Of a stretch of 64,000 bases of DNA, positions 8,349 to 17,039 are shown piece by piece. The position numbers and the translations under genes are program-made. Below the pieces are notes generated by a model. The model saw only the letters and a program-made list of their open reading frames with translations, had not been told where the DNA came from and did no database searches. Numbering within the stretch: position 1 is the first letter of the stretch; every line of letters begins with the position of its first letter. This DNA comes from Aeromicrobium tamlense (GTDB lineage: Bacteria > Actinomycetota > Actinomycetes > Propionibacteriales > Nocardioidaceae). The DNA lies in assembly GCF_013408555.1 (NCBI RefSeq), contig NZ_JACBZN010000001.1:1860001-1924000 (forward strand), in the 5' to 3' direction.

Positions 8349-10816
8349 GCGCCACCTCCCGCCGACAGCGCCAACGCCCGCGGCGTGGGCGCGGCCGCGA
8401 AGTGCACCTCGGCTACCGCGTCGGACAGACGCATCAGCTGCTGCCCGGTGGCCTGCGCGAACCGCACGAAGTTCGGCCGGCTCTCACGCTCGATCGACAT
8501 GAGCGCCGCGACGTCGAGACGCTCGAGCTCCTCGAGCAGGTCGTCCACGAGCCGCTCAGGACGGCTCGCGCCGCTGGAGCCCGGCAGGGTCGCGAGCGAG
8601 GCGTCGATGGCGCGCAGGTTGAAGGCGAGCGACCGGGGATTCGTCTCGTCGAGGAGCAGCAGGTCGAGCACCGAGGCGCCACGGACCACCCCGCGGTGAC
8701 GCCGTCGGTGCGTGATCGCGCTCTCGGCCGCCTGCAGCACCGCCAGGTGCACGTCGCGATCGACGTCGATCCCGCGCCGCACCGACAGGGTGGGGCCGAC
8801 GAGGTGGCACAGCTGGAGGCTGCGCTCGATGCCGCGCCCGATCTCCATGAGGTGCCAGCCCACGTCGCGCACCATGTTGCCCGTGACGCCGTGCAGGGCG
8901 AGCACGTCGGTGAGCATGCGGCCCGCGCTCTCGCCGATCTGCCAGCCGTGCGGGTTGGCCGCCAGCGCGCCGCGGGCGCGGTCCATCGCGCCGAACACGC
9001 GGAAGAGGTCGGGCGAGACCTGGTCGCGGATGCTCTGGGCGATCTCCTTGAGGCGTGCCACGGTCTGGGCCACGGAGCCGGGGCGCCGGGTGTCGAGCAG
9101 CAGCGACCGCAGGTCGCCCTCGAAGTCCTGCGCGTCGAACGGCGACGGGCTGAGCGAGCGCAGGACCTGCGCGACGACGGACAGGGTGCGGCCGCCACTG
9201 GAGTGCGCGCGCCCCTGGAAGTCCTCGGCGAGCTCGTGCGTGACGATCGCGAGCCGCAGCAGGTCCTCGACGCGCTCGGCGTAGCGGCCCAGCCAGAACA
9301 GGTCGTCGAGGACGCGCGGCACCGGCGTGACGGGAGCCCGCACGTGGGCGACCTGCAGCGAGTCGAGCAGTCCCTGGTCGGGCTCGTCCGGCGACTCCTT
9401 GAGCACCCAGACGTCCTTGCTGACGCCGACCTCGTCGGACTCGGTGCCCACGGGTGCCGCCGTGGCGAGACCGCCGATCATCGGGCGGTAGCTGGAGCCG
9501 TGCCGCAGCGTGAACGCGCGCAGGGTGAGCGCGTGCGGCTGCAGGCGGCCGCGGTCGAGCGTGGGCGAGACCGACACGGCCGCGCGCTCCTGGCCCACGT
9601 AGCGGTACGGCTCGGCGAGGAGCGCGGTGACGAGCTGCTCGCGCGTCAGCGCCTCGGGCACGAAGGGCGGATCGATCCGGCGGACCACGAGCTCGTCGAG
9701 CCGGTCGAGCACCTGGTCGCGTCCCTCGGGGGTGCCGGCCCAGACCGTGGGCACGTTGGAGAGCCGCAGCGGCTCGTCCAGCAGGCGCTCGCACATCGCG
9801 GACATGAACGGCAGCAGGGCCGCGTTCTCCAGCACACCGGAGCCGAGCCCGTTGACGACCGTCACGGTTCCGCGCCGAACCGCCTCCGTGAGGCCCGTGA
9901 CACCCAGCTGCGACTCGCCGCGCAGCTCGAGCGGGTCGCTCCACTCGGCGTCCACACGACGCAGGATCACGTCGACCTGCTCCAGCCGGCCGAGGACGCG
10001 CATCCAGATCGCGCCGTCGCGCGCGACGAGGTCGCTGCCCTCCACGAGCGGGAAGCCGAGCGTGGTGGCGAGGAACGCCTGGTCGTAGGCCGTCTCGGAC
10101 GTGGGACCGGGCGAGAGCACCACGACCCGCGGGTGCTCTCGCCCGTCGGGCGCCACCTGCGTCAGCGCCACGCGCAGCGCCTGGAAGAAGGGGGCGAGCC
10201 GGTGCAGGCCGGCCTCGCGGTAGGCGACGGGCAGCACGCGCGACAGGACACGGCGGTTCTCCATCGCGAAGCCGATCCCGGACGGCGCCTGCGTGCGGTC
10301 GGCGATGACCTGCCACTCCCCCGACGGCGTGCGCCCGAGGTCGGTGCCCGTGACGACGAGCTGGCGGCGGTGGTCGGCGCTGGCCCGCGCCACCACGCGC
10401 AGGAAGCCGCTGTGACCGAACACGATGCTCGCGGGCAGCGTGCCGCTCGAGAGCAGCTCCTGCGGGCCGTAGAGGTCGCGCGAGATCGCGTTCAGCAGCT
10501 CGGCGCGCTGTGCCAGGCCCTTCTCCAGGACCGACCACTCCTCGGGCGCGATGACGAGCGGCACGGGGTCGAGTCGCCACGCCTGCTGGTCGGCGCCCGG
10601 GGGCGTGTAGACCACGCCCTCGTCGGCGAGCAGCCGCGCGATCTCGTCGCCCACCCGGTTGAGCTCGGGCAGGGTCAGGTCGACGGCCTCGGCGGCGAGC
10701 CGCTTCCACGACGTGCGCAGCGTGCCGTCGGGGCTGGCCACCTCGTCGTAGAGGGCGGCCGTCTGACCCAGCGCCGGCTGGATCACCGAGGCGGCGTAGT
10801 CACGCAGGACGGTCAT
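8345..10816 (-). CDS. Circularly permuted ATP-grasp ligase fused to alpha-E domain
   Basis: An 823-residue fusion. Residues 1 to about 490 are a circularly permuted ATP-grasp (segments QQAWRLDPVPLVIAPEEW, SGTLPASIVFGHSGFLRVVA, VVLSPGPTSETAYDQAFLA, VVNGLGSGVLENAALLPFM). From about residue 499 (RVLDDLFWLGRYAERVEDLL) to the end lies the helical alpha-E domain. In many bacteria these are two adjacent proteins. ATP-grasp enzymes make amide or peptide bonds through acyl-phosphates; comparative genomics has placed this family in a predicted peptide or peptide-tag synthesis system with transglutaminases. Here the next two genes are a transglutaminase and a metallopeptidase. The gene begins 3 bp after cdsA, so it is likely transcribed with the frr-cdsA operon. 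Confidence 0.9.
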   Translation of the reverse strand: MTVLRDYAASVIQPALGQTAALYDEVASPDGTLRTSWKRLAAEAVDLTLPELNRVGDEIARLLADEGVVYTPPGADQQAWRLDPVPLVIAPEEWSVLEKGLAQRAELLNAISRDLYGPQELLSSGTLPASIVFGHSGFLRVVARASADHRRQLVVTGTDLGRTPSGEWQVIADRTQAPSGIGFAMENRRVLSRVLPVAYREAGLHRLAPFFQALRVALTQVAPDGREHPRVVVLSPGPTSETAYDQAFLATTLGFPLVEGSDLVARDGAIWMRVLGRLEQVDVILRRVDAEWSDPLELRGESQLGVTGLTEAVRRGTVTVVNGLGSGVLENAALLPFMSAMCERLLDEPLRLSNVPTVWAGTPEGRDQVLDRLDELVVRRIDPPFVPEALTREQLVTALLAEPYRYVGQERAAVSVSPTLDRGRLQPHALTLRAFTLRHGSSYRPMIGGLATAAPVGTESDEVGVSKDVWVLKESPDEPDQGLLDSLQVAHVRAPVTPVPRVLDDLFWLGRYAERVEDLLRLAIVTHELAEDFQGRAHSSGGRTLSVVAQVLRSLSPSPFDAQDFEGDLRSLLLDTRRPGSVAQTVARLKEIAQSIRDQVSPDLFRVFGAMDRARGALAANPHGWQIGESAGRMLTDVLALHGVTGNMVRDVGWHLMEIGRGIERSLQLCHLVGPTLSVRRGIDVDRDVHLAVLQAAESAITHRRRHRGVVRGASVLDLLLLDETNPRSLAFNLRAIDASLATLPGSSGASRPERLVDDLLEELERLDVAALMSIERESRPNFVRFAQATGQQLMRLSDAVAEVHFAAAPTPRALALSAGGGA

Positions 10817-10819
10817 GGG

Positions 10820-11668
10820 TCAGACCAGCAGGTACATCACCAGGTACGCGACGGGCGCGACGGCGATGAGCGAGTCGAGCCGGTCCATCAGTCCACCGTG
10901 GCCGGGCAGCAGGTCGCCCATGTCCTTGATGCCGAGGTCGCGCTTGATGAGCGACTCGCACAGGTCGCCGAGAGTGGCGAAGCAGACTCCGGCGACGCCG
11001 AGCAGCAGGCCGGCCCACCACGGGCCCTCGAGCGCGTAGACGACCACGAGGATGCCGCACGCGATGCCTGCGAGCAGCGAGCCGGCGAAGCCCTCCCAGG
11101 ACTTCTTCGGCGAGATCGTCGGCGCCATCGGGTGCTTGCCGAACAGGACGCCCGCGGCGTAGCCGCCGATGTCGGAGGCGATCGTCACCAGGATGAACGC
11201 CACGACGCGCCACGGGCCGTCGTCGGCGGCGAGCATGCGCATGACGAACGTGCCCATGAGGAACAGGTAGGACAGCAGGAAGACGCCCGCCGTCGCGTCG
11301 CGGACGAAGCCGTCGCTGCCCGAGCGCAGCCGCCAGGCCATCGTCGCGATGACGGTGAGCGCCATGACCGCCGCGGCGGTGTCCATGTCGTCGTAGAACG
11401 CCACCACGAGCATGGCGACGCCGCCCACGAGCACCGGCGGCAGCGGCACCCGGATGCCGGCCGTGCCGAGCGCACGGGCGATCTCGAGCGCCGCCACGAC
11501 GAGCGCGACAGCGGCGACGACGCCGAACAGATCCTTGACCCAGAACAGGGACAGCAGGACCAGGGCGACCAGGCTGACGCCGACCGTGATGGCCGCGCGC
11601 AGGTCGCGGCCGGCCCTCCCGGTCTTCTTGGCGGCGGCCGAGTCGGGAGTCGGGCCCTCAGACGTCAA
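10820..11668 (-). CDS. cdsA: Phosphatidate cytidylyltransferase (CDP-diacylglycerol synthase)
   Basis: A 282-residue membrane enzyme with about seven hydrophobic segments. It carries the complete CDP-DAG synthase signature near residues 239-265, SLIKRDLGIKDMGDLLPGHG followed by GLMDRLD. It converts phosphatidate plus CTP to CDP-diacylglycerol, the precursor of cardiolipin, phosphatidylglycerol and phosphatidylinositol. The apparent start is a TTG at 11668 that overlaps the frr end by 11 bp; no better ATG or GTG is near. The hydrophilic N-terminal ~22 residues are variable in the family. Order frr-cdsA is conserved in Actinobacteria; rlmN normally follows but is displaced here. Confidence 0.96.
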   Translation of the reverse strand: MTSEGPTPDSAAAKKTGRAGRDLRAAITVGVSLVALVLLSLFWVKDLFGVVAAVALVVAALEIARALGTAGIRVPLPPVLVGGVAMLVVAFYDDMDTAAAVMALTVIATMAWRLRSGSDGFVRDATAGVFLLSYLFLMGTFVMRMLAADDGPWRVVAFILVTIASDIGGYAAGVLFGKHPMAPTISPKKSWEGFAGSLLAGIACGILVVVYALEGPWWAGLLLGVAGVCFATLGDLCESLIKRDLGIKDMGDLLPGHGGLMDRLDSLIAVAPVAYLVMYLLV

Positions 11669-12215
11669 GGAGCTCTGCCTCTTTGGCCTTCAGCGCGTCG
11701 TCGATCTCGTCGACGTGCTTCTTCGTCAGACCGTCGAGACGCTTCTCCGCCCCGGTGTTGTCGTCCTTGCTGATCTCGGAGTCCTTCTCGGCCTTGTCGA
11801 GCGCCTGCTTGGCGCTGCGACGCACGCCGCGCACGGCGATGCGGCCGTCCTCGGCCTTGGAGCGCGCGAGCTTGATGTACTCCTTGCGGCGCTCCTCGGT
11901 GAGCTCGGGCAGCGTCACGCGCAGCACCTTGCCGTCGTCGGACGGGTTGACGCCGAGGTCGGAGTCGCGGATGGCCTTCTCGATGGCCGACTTCGCGCCG
12001 AGGTCGTAGGGGGCGATGATGACGGTGCGCGCCTCGGGCACCTGGAAGCCCGCCAGCTGCTGCAGCGGTGTGGGCGTGCCGTAGTAGTCGGCGGTGATCT
12101 GGGCGAACATCGCCGGGTGGGCGCGTCCGGTCCGGATGGCCTCGAACTCGTCGCGAGTGTGCTCGACCGCCTTCTTCATCCGGGTCTCGGCATCGCGCAG
12201 TGTCTCGTCGATCAC
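11658..12215 (-). CDS. frr: Ribosome recycling factor
   Basis: RRF splits post-termination ribosomes together with EF-G. GTG at 12215 gives a 185-residue protein, exactly the usual length, starting with the family-typical IDETLRDAETRMKKAVEHTR and containing IRTGRAHPAMF, VTLPELTEERRKEYIKLARS and a C-terminal LTKKHVDEIDDALKAKEAEL helix. A GGAG six bases upstream supports this start over a GTG at 12248 that would add 11 residues and whose GAGG is too close. It lies 36 bp after pyrH and overlaps cdsA at its end. Confidence 0.96.
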   Translation of the reverse strand: MIDETLRDAETRMKKAVEHTRDEFEAIRTGRAHPAMFAQITADYYGTPTPLQQLAGFQVPEARTVIIAPYDLGAKSAIEKAIRDSDLGVNPSDDGKVLRVTLPELTEERRKEYIKLARSKAEDGRIAVRGVRRSAKQALDKAEKDSEISKDDNTGAEKRLDGLTKKHVDEIDDALKAKEAELLDV

Positions 12216-12251
12216 GTCATGCTCCGTTGCATCGTCGGGGGTGTCCACGCC

Positions 12252-12956
12252 TCAGGCGTGGACGAGTGTTCCGATCATCTCACCACGCAGGGCGCGGGCG
12301 ACCGCGCCCTCGTCGTTCATGTTGAACACCATCATGGGCAGTTCGTTCTCCATGCACAGCGCGAACGCGGCCGCGTCGACGACCTGGAGGTTGCGCTGGA
12401 GGGCTTCGTTGAAGGTCAGGCTGTCGAAGCGCTGGGCCTCGGGGTTGCGGCGCGGGTCGGAGTCGTAGACCCCGTCGACGCCGTTCTTGCTCATCAGCAC
12501 GACGTCGGCCTTGATCTCCAGCGCGCGCTGGGCCGAGACCGTGTCCGTGGAGAAGTACGGCATGCCGGCGCCGGCGCCGAAGATCACGACGCGGCCCTTC
12601 TCCATGTGGCGGATGGCGCGGCGCGGGATGTAGGGCTCGGCCACCTGGGCCATCGCGATGGCGGACTGCACGCGCGTCTCGACGCCCTGCTTCTCGATGA
12701 AGTCCTGCAGCGCGAGCGCGTTCATGACGGTGCCCAGCATGCCGATGTAGTCGGCGCGGGCACGCTCCATGCCCCGCTGGCTGAGCTCGGCCCCGCGGAA
12801 GAAGTTGCCGCCACCGACGACGATCGCGACCTGCACGCCGTCACGGACGGCGGCGGCGACCTGGGCGGCCGCGTCGTTGACGACGTCGGGGTCGATGCCG
12901 ATCGCACCTCCTCCGAAGACCTCACCGGAGAGCTTGAGGAGTACGCGGCGAGCCAT
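12252..12956 (-). CDS. pyrH: UMP kinase
   Basis: A 234-residue amino-acid-kinase-fold enzyme that phosphorylates UMP to UDP. N-terminal [16 protein letters not shown] carries the phosphate-binding Lys; [10 protein letters not shown] is the UMP/nucleotide loop; [15 protein letters not shown] and [15 protein letters not shown] are the conserved base- and ATP-site segments. ATG at 12956 is the natural start; longer in-frame extensions read into non-conserved sequence. It follows tsf after a strong hairpin and precedes frr, the standard rpsB-tsf-pyrH-frr order. Confidence 0.97.
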   Translation of the reverse strand: MARRVLLKLSGEVFGGGAIGIDPDVVNDAAAQVAAAVRDGVQVAIVVGGGNFFRGAELSQRGMERARADYIGMLGTVMNALALQDFIEKQGVETRVQSAIAMAQVAEPYIPRRAIRHMEKGRVVIFGAGAGMPYFSTDTVSAQRALEIKADVVLMSKNGVDGVYDSDPRRNPEAQRFDSLTFNEALQRNLQVVDAAAFALCMENELPMMVFNMNDEGAVARALRGEMIGTLVHA

Positions 12957-13040
12957 GGGTACGAGATTATCCGATGACCGGCCCCGGAGCGCAGCCGACA
13001 TGGGCATCGGGCGAGGGCTGTGACGCGCGCCGCAGACGCA

Positions 13041-13074
13041 CGAGGGCCCCGCGGATCGCTCCGCGGGGCCCTCG
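13041..13074 (-). terminator. Strong hairpin after tsf
   Basis: A perfect 14-bp GC-rich stem, cgagggccccgcgg (13041-13054) and ccgcggggccctcg (13061-13074), with a 6-nt loop. It sits 16 bp past the tsf stop and about 85 bp before pyrH. No U tract follows, as is common for actinobacterial terminators. It probably separates rpsB-tsf transcripts from the pyrH-frr-cdsA unit. Confidence 0.85.
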
Positions 13075-13090
13075 ACGATCGTGGTGCGAC

Positions 13091-13906
13091 TCAGGCGCCG
13101 ACCTCGATGTGGCTGAAGCCCTTGACGGTGATGCCGGCCTCGTCGGCGACGGCCTTCACGGTCTTCTTGTTGTCGGTGACGCTGGACTGCTCCAGGAGGA
13201 CGTTCTCCTTGAAGAAGCCGTTGACGCGACCCTCGACGATCTTGGGCAGGGCCTGCTCGGGCTTGCCCTCCTCCTTGGCCGTGGCCTCGGCGATCTCGCG
13301 CTCCTTGGCGACGAGGTCGGCGGGGACGTCCTCGCGGGTCAGCCAGCGCGGGCGCATGGCCGCGATCTGCATCGCGACACCGCGGGCGGCGTCGACGTTG
13401 TCGCCCTCGTACTCGACGAGCACGCCGACGGCCGGCGGCAGGTCGCTGGCGCGACGGTGCATGTAGGTGGCGACCTGACCCGAGAGGGCGCTGACGCGAC
13501 CGAGCTCGAGCTTCTCGCCGATGACGGCGGCGAGGGCGCTGATCGTCTCGGCGACGGTCTTGCCGTCGTCGAGGGTGACCTGCGCGAACTCCTCGGCGTT
13601 CGCCGGCTTGGCGGCGTCGGCCGCGGTGGCCAGGCGCTCGGCCAGCGCGATGAACTGGTCGTTCTTCGCGACGAAGTCGGTCTCGGAGTTGAGCTCGACC
13701 AGGGCCGAGCCGGCGTTGGCGACGAGGCCCGAGGAGGCCTCGCGCTCGGCACCGCGCTTGGCGGCCTTGGCCGCGCCCGAGATCCGCAGGACCTCGACGG
13801 CCTTGTCGAAGTCGCCGTCAGCCTCGGTGAGGGCCTTCTTGGCGTCCATCATGCCCGCGCCCGTGGCGTCGCGGAGCTTCTTCACATCGGCAGCAGTGAT
13901 TGCCAT
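13091..13906 (-). CDS. tsf: Elongation factor Ts
   Basis: This 271-residue guanine-nucleotide exchange factor recycles EF-Tu. The N-terminal UBA-like module [20 protein letters not shown] is followed by [12 protein letters not shown], and the EF-Tu-contacting motif TDFVAKN is at residues 76-82. Core domains and the C-terminal segment ([17 protein letters not shown]) are complete and the length is normal for Actinobacteria. It follows rpsB at a 67-bp distance with an intergenic hairpin. Confidence 0.98.
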   Translation of the reverse strand: MAITAADVKKLRDATGAGMMDAKKALTEADGDFDKAVEVLRISGAAKAAKRGAEREASSGLVANAGSALVELNSETDFVAKNDQFIALAERLATAADAAKPANAEEFAQVTLDDGKTVAETISALAAVIGEKLELGRVSALSGQVATYMHRRASDLPPAVGVLVEYEGDNVDAARGVAMQIAAMRPRWLTREDVPADLVAKEREIAEATAKEEGKPEQALPKIVEGRVNGFFKENVLLEQSSVTDNKKTVKAVADEAGITVKGFSHIEVGA

Positions 13907-13927
13907 GTTCAACCTCGGTTCTGGTGG

Positions 13928-13958
13928 TGCCGGCCCGACGGATCGCGTCGGGCCGGCA
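13928..13958 (-). terminator. Hairpin between rpsB and tsf
   Basis: A 13-bp perfect stem, tgccggcccgacg (13928-13940) and cgtcgggccggca (13946-13958), with a 5-nt loop, in the 67-bp rpsB-tsf spacer. It may act as an attenuator that sets the ratio of S2 to EF-Ts, or as a stabilising mRNA 3' end. No U tract. Confidence 0.7.
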
Positions 13959-13973
13959 GATGGTCGGAGTGAC

Positions 13974-14882
13974 TCAGGACTCGGCGGGAGCCTCGGCCGC
14001 GTCGGCGGCGGGCGCCTCGGCGGTCTCGGCGGCCGGCGCGTCGGCGGCGGGGGCCTCGGCGGCGGGCGCCTCAGCAGCAGCGGCCTCGGCGGGCTGCTCG
14101 GCCTTCGAGGCGAGCAGCTCCTTCTCCCAGTCGGCCATGGGCTCCTCGGCACCGAGCTCCTGGCCCGGGGCCTCCTCGCCCGTCTTGGCGCCACCGCGCG
14201 ACATGAGGCCGTCGGCGACCGCGTCGGCGATGACGCGGGTCAGCAGGCCCACCGAGCGGATGGCGTCGTCGTTGCCCGGGATCGGGTAGTCGACGTCGTC
14301 CGGGTCGCAGTTGGTGTCCAGGATCGCGACGATCGGGATGTTGAGCTTCTTGGCCTCGTCGACCGCGAGGTGCTCCTTCTTGGTGTCGACGATCCACACG
14401 GCATTGGGCACGCGGCCCATGTCGCGGATGCCGCCGAGGGTGCGGTTGAGCTTGGTGTACTCGCGACGCATCTGAAGGAGTTCCTTCTTCGTGCGGTTCG
14501 AGCCCGCCACGTCGTCGAAGTCGATCTCCTCGAGCTCCTTCATGCGCTGGAGGCGCGCGGACATCGTGGAGTAGTTGGTGAGCATGCCGCCGAGCCAACG
14601 CTGGTTGACGTAGGGCATGCCGACGCGCTTGGCCTGCTCCTCGACGGGCTCCTGCGCCTGGCGCTTCGTGCCGACGAACAGGATCGTGCCGCCGCGGGCG
14701 ACGGTGCTCTTGACGAACTCGTACGCGGAGTCGATGTACGACAGCGACTGCTGGAGGTCGATGATGTAGATGCCGTTGCGCTCGGTCATGATGAATCGCT
14801 TCATCTTGGGGTTCCAGCGACGGGTCTGGTGCCCGAAGTGAACGCCGCTCTCGAGCAGCTGACGCATGGTGACGACGGCCAT
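13974..14882 (-). CDS. rpsB: Small ribosomal subunit protein uS2 with Ala/Glu/Pro-rich tail
   Basis: A 302-residue protein. The S2 core ([62 protein letters not shown]-like segment with [19 protein letters not shown]) is complete by about residue 225. It is followed by an acidic linker and a low-complexity tail of about 40 residues repeating [10 protein letters not shown] units. Such tails occur in other Actinobacteria and are probably disordered. ATG at 14882 follows AGGAAG. It heads the rpsB-tsf operon. Confidence 0.97.
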   Translation of the reverse strand: MAVVTMRQLLESGVHFGHQTRRWNPKMKRFIMTERNGIYIIDLQQSLSYIDSAYEFVKSTVARGGTILFVGTKRQAQEPVEEQAKRVGMPYVNQRWLGGMLTNYSTMSARLQRMKELEEIDFDDVAGSNRTKKELLQMRREYTKLNRTLGGIRDMGRVPNAVWIVDTKKEHLAVDEAKKLNIPIVAILDTNCDPDDVDYPIPGNDDAIRSVGLLTRVIADAVADGLMSRGGAKTGEEAPGQELGAEEPMADWEKELLASKAEQPAEAAAAEAPAAEAPAADAPAAETAEAPAADAAEAPAES

Positions 14883-15196
14883 GGCCGTACTTCCTTTCAA
14901 ACCAAGTTGTCGCATCGCCGGTCGGCGACGCCCTGGTGTCCGACGCGGGCCACCCATCGACGGATGGGACCTGGATCGCGCCCCGTTCGGTTGCTCACGT
15001 CACGGGAGAGGACACGCGAATTTCCGTCCGGTGGACGGATCGAACCAAGTCTAGTCCACGGCCCCTCTCCCGAGGAAATCGGTGCCACGGTGGGCCGAAG
15101 CGGCGATCTCCACAGGGTCGTGCGGCCCGGGTTGCGCGGTCCACAGGGTCCACGCCGGCGGTTCCGCCCAGGCTCCCGGATCGGTTGGCTCGGGGC
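14883..15196. promoter_or_regulatory. Divergent upstream region of rpsB and the M23 peptidase gene
   Basis: This 314-bp gene-free stretch holds the rpsB leader on the minus strand. A TAGACT hexamer (15048-15053) is a plausible rpsB -10 box; the best upstream match, TTTCCT, has a poor 19-bp spacing. Just downstream of it lies a perfect 7-bp dyad, tccgtcc-ggt-ggacgga (15023-15039), and closer to rpsB a 6-bp hairpin, cccatc-gacg-gatggg (14953-14968). Either could take part in S2 autoregulation, but neither matches a leader structure I recognise. No tRNA or small gene was found. Confidence 0.4.
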
Positions 15197-16072
15197 ATGC
15201 GCCGTGCCCTCCTCCTCGTCCCGCTCCTGCTCACCCTCGTGCTCGCGTCGCCCGCCGTGGCCGCCCCGTGGACGTGGCCGCTGGGCGACCACACGATCGA
15301 GCGGCCCTTCGACCCACCGTCGTCCGAGTACGGGGCCGGGCACCGCGGTGTCGACATCCCCGGACGCGTCGGTCAGACGGTCCGGGCCGTCGCCGTGGGT
15401 CGGGTGGCGTTCGCGGGACGCGTCGCCGGGATCTGGACGATCACGATCGAGCACGGCGGGGAGCGCTCCACCTACCAGCCCGTCGCGCCGTCCGTGCGCG
15501 TCGGCGACGCGGTCACCGCGGGCCAGCCCATCGGGCGGCTCCTCGGCGACCACCCGTCGTGCCGTCGCACGTGCCTGAACCTGGGGCGGCTGCGCGGCGA
15601 CGAGTACCTCGACCCGGCCGACCTCCTCGCCACCGCCGGCGCCTACCGTCTCATCGACCCCGACGGCGAGGTCCCCGAGCCGCCGGACGTCGGCATGGGC
15701 GACCTGCCGATCGACGGTCCCGTGACGTCCGCGTTCGGGATGCGGGTGCACCCCGTCACGGGCGTGCGGAAGCTGCACGACGGGGTGGACGTCGGGGCGC
15801 CGTGCGGGACCCCCGTCCCCGCGGTGGCGGCGGGCGAGGTCGGCCACGCCGGGTTCCGCGGCGGGTACGGCCTGCAGGTGCAGGTCGAGCACGCCGGGGG
15901 CGTCGCGACCTCCTACTCCCACCTCGGGTCGGTCACGGTGCGCCCGGGCCAGCGCGTCGGCGCCGGCACCGTCGTGGGGCGCGTCGGCTCGACCGGGTAC
16001 TCGACGGGCTGCCACCTGCACTTCATGAGACTCGTCGACGGGCGGCCCGTCGATCCGCTCGCCGCCCGGTGA
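15197..16072 (+). CDS. Secreted M23 family protein with two tandem LytM domains, the first degenerate
   Basis: A 291-residue exported protein. A Sec signal peptide spans residues 1 to about 23 (hydrophobic LLLVPLLLTLVLA, then AVAA). A first LytM domain (about 28-130) has HRGVD (His49, Asp53) but ends in CLNLG where active enzymes have HxHFG, so it lacks the second metal motif. A second LytM domain (about 172-288) has His194/Asp198 in LHDGVDVG, the SHL loop with His242, and His273/His275 in CHLHF, so it should be an active zinc endopeptidase on peptidoglycan cross-bridges. Plus-strand gene in a minus-strand neighbourhood; it converges on xerC with 1 bp between them. Confidence 0.92.
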   Translation: MRRALLLVPLLLTLVLASPAVAAPWTWPLGDHTIERPFDPPSSEYGAGHRGVDIPGRVGQTVRAVAVGRVAFAGRVAGIWTITIEHGGERSTYQPVAPSVRVGDAVTAGQPIGRLLGDHPSCRRTCLNLGRLRGDEYLDPADLLATAGAYRLIDPDGEVPEPPDVGMGDLPIDGPVTSAFGMRVHPVTGVRKLHDGVDVGAPCGTPVPAVAAGEVGHAGFRGGYGLQVQVEHAGGVATSYSHLGSVTVRPGQRVGAGTVVGRVGSTGYSTGCHLHFMRLVDGRPVDPLAAR

Positions 16073-16073
16073 G

Positions 16074-16994
16074 TCAGGCTCGCGGGTGCGCCTGGGCGAA
16101 CGCGGCGCGCAACCGGTCGGCGCTGACGTGCGTGTAGATCTGCGTCGTCCCGAGGGACGCGTGCCCGAGCAGCTCCTGCACGGAGCGCAGGTCCGCCCCA
16201 CCCTCGAGGAGGTGCGTGGCGGCCGTGTGCCGCAGCCCGTGCGGACCGACGTCCGGCGCGTCGGGAACGGCGGCCACGCGGTCGTGCACGATGCGGCGCA
16301 CCACGCGCGCGTCGACTCGGCCGCCGCGAGCCCCGAGGAAGAGGGCGGGTCCGCTGCCGGGCACCGCGAGCGCGGGCCGCCCTCGTTCCAGCCACGCGGC
16401 GACGGCGTCCTGCGCGGGAACGCCGTACGGCACCATCCGCTCCTTCGAGCCCTTGCCCATGACGCGCAGGACGCGTCGTGACGTGTCCAGGTCGTCGACG
16501 TCCGCGCCGACCAGCTCGCCCACGCGGATGCCCGTCGCCCACAGCAGCTCGATCACCGCGAGGTCCCGCAGGCCCACCGGGCTGTCGTCGTCGATCGACT
16601 CGACGATCGCGTCCACCACGCCGCGCATGTCGGCCTGGCTGAGCGCGGGCGGCAGCGACCGGTGCGCCTTGGGCGCCGCGAGCAGGGCCCCGGCGTCCGT
16701 CGCGGCACGGCCGGTGCGCTCCATCCACGCGGTGAACACCCGCGCCGCGGTCGAGCGTCGGGCCATCGTCGTGCGCGCCTTGCCACGCGTCTGCAGGTTC
16801 GCGAGCCAGCTGCGCAGGGTCCGGATCGTCATGCCTGACGGGTCGTCCACCCGCATCAGCGTCGCGTGCTCGGCGAGGCTCGCGAGGTCGGTCAGGTAGG
16901 CCCGCACCGTGTGGTCGGACAGGTCGCGCTCCTGCACGAGGTGACGCTCGTAGTCGGCCAGCGTGCGCGCCCAGGCCTCGGAGAAGTCACTCAC
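16074..16994 (-). CDS. xerC: Tyrosine recombinase XerC
   Basis: A 306-residue site-specific recombinase that, with XerD, resolves chromosome dimers at dif. The N-terminal SAM-like DNA-binding domain spans residues 1-100. The catalytic domain has Arg157 (ATGIRVGEL), Lys181 (GKGSKER), His252 and Arg255 (PHGLRHTAATHLL), His278 (LLGHASLGTTQIY) and nucleophile Tyr287. Start GTG at 16994. In most Actinobacteria xerC lies next to dprA; here the molybdenum cassette separates the two. The second recombinase of the window (39054-39986) is the XerD partner by gene context. Assignment as C rather than D rests on position. Confidence 0.9.
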   Translation of the reverse strand: MSDFSEAWARTLADYERHLVQERDLSDHTVRAYLTDLASLAEHATLMRVDDPSGMTIRTLRSWLANLQTRGKARTTMARRSTAARVFTAWMERTGRAATDAGALLAAPKAHRSLPPALSQADMRGVVDAIVESIDDDSPVGLRDLAVIELLWATGIRVGELVGADVDDLDTSRRVLRVMGKGSKERMVPYGVPAQDAVAAWLERGRPALAVPGSGPALFLGARGGRVDARVVRRIVHDRVAAVPDAPDVGPHGLRHTAATHLLEGGADLRSVQELLGHASLGTTQIYTHVSADRLRAAFAQAHPRA

Positions 16995-17039
16995 TCCCCC
17001 ACTCTCGCACCGGCGTCGCGCGATCGTCGGGAGGCGCGG

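Noticed and set aside
6309-8699. A plus-strand open frame of about 800 codons
   Set aside because: Antisense to the transglutaminase and metallopeptidase genes, whose minus-strand products have clear catalytic motifs.
6423-10816. Pupylation/proteasome locus
   Set aside because: There is no Pup, PafA, Dop or proteasome subunit gene; the ATP-grasp and transglutaminase families are unrelated to that system.
8198-11773. A plus-strand open frame of nearly 1200 codons
   Set aside because: It lies antisense to the ATP-grasp, cdsA and neighbouring genes, is rich in Arg, Gly and His, and has no family features. Long antisense frames are expected in high-GC DNA.
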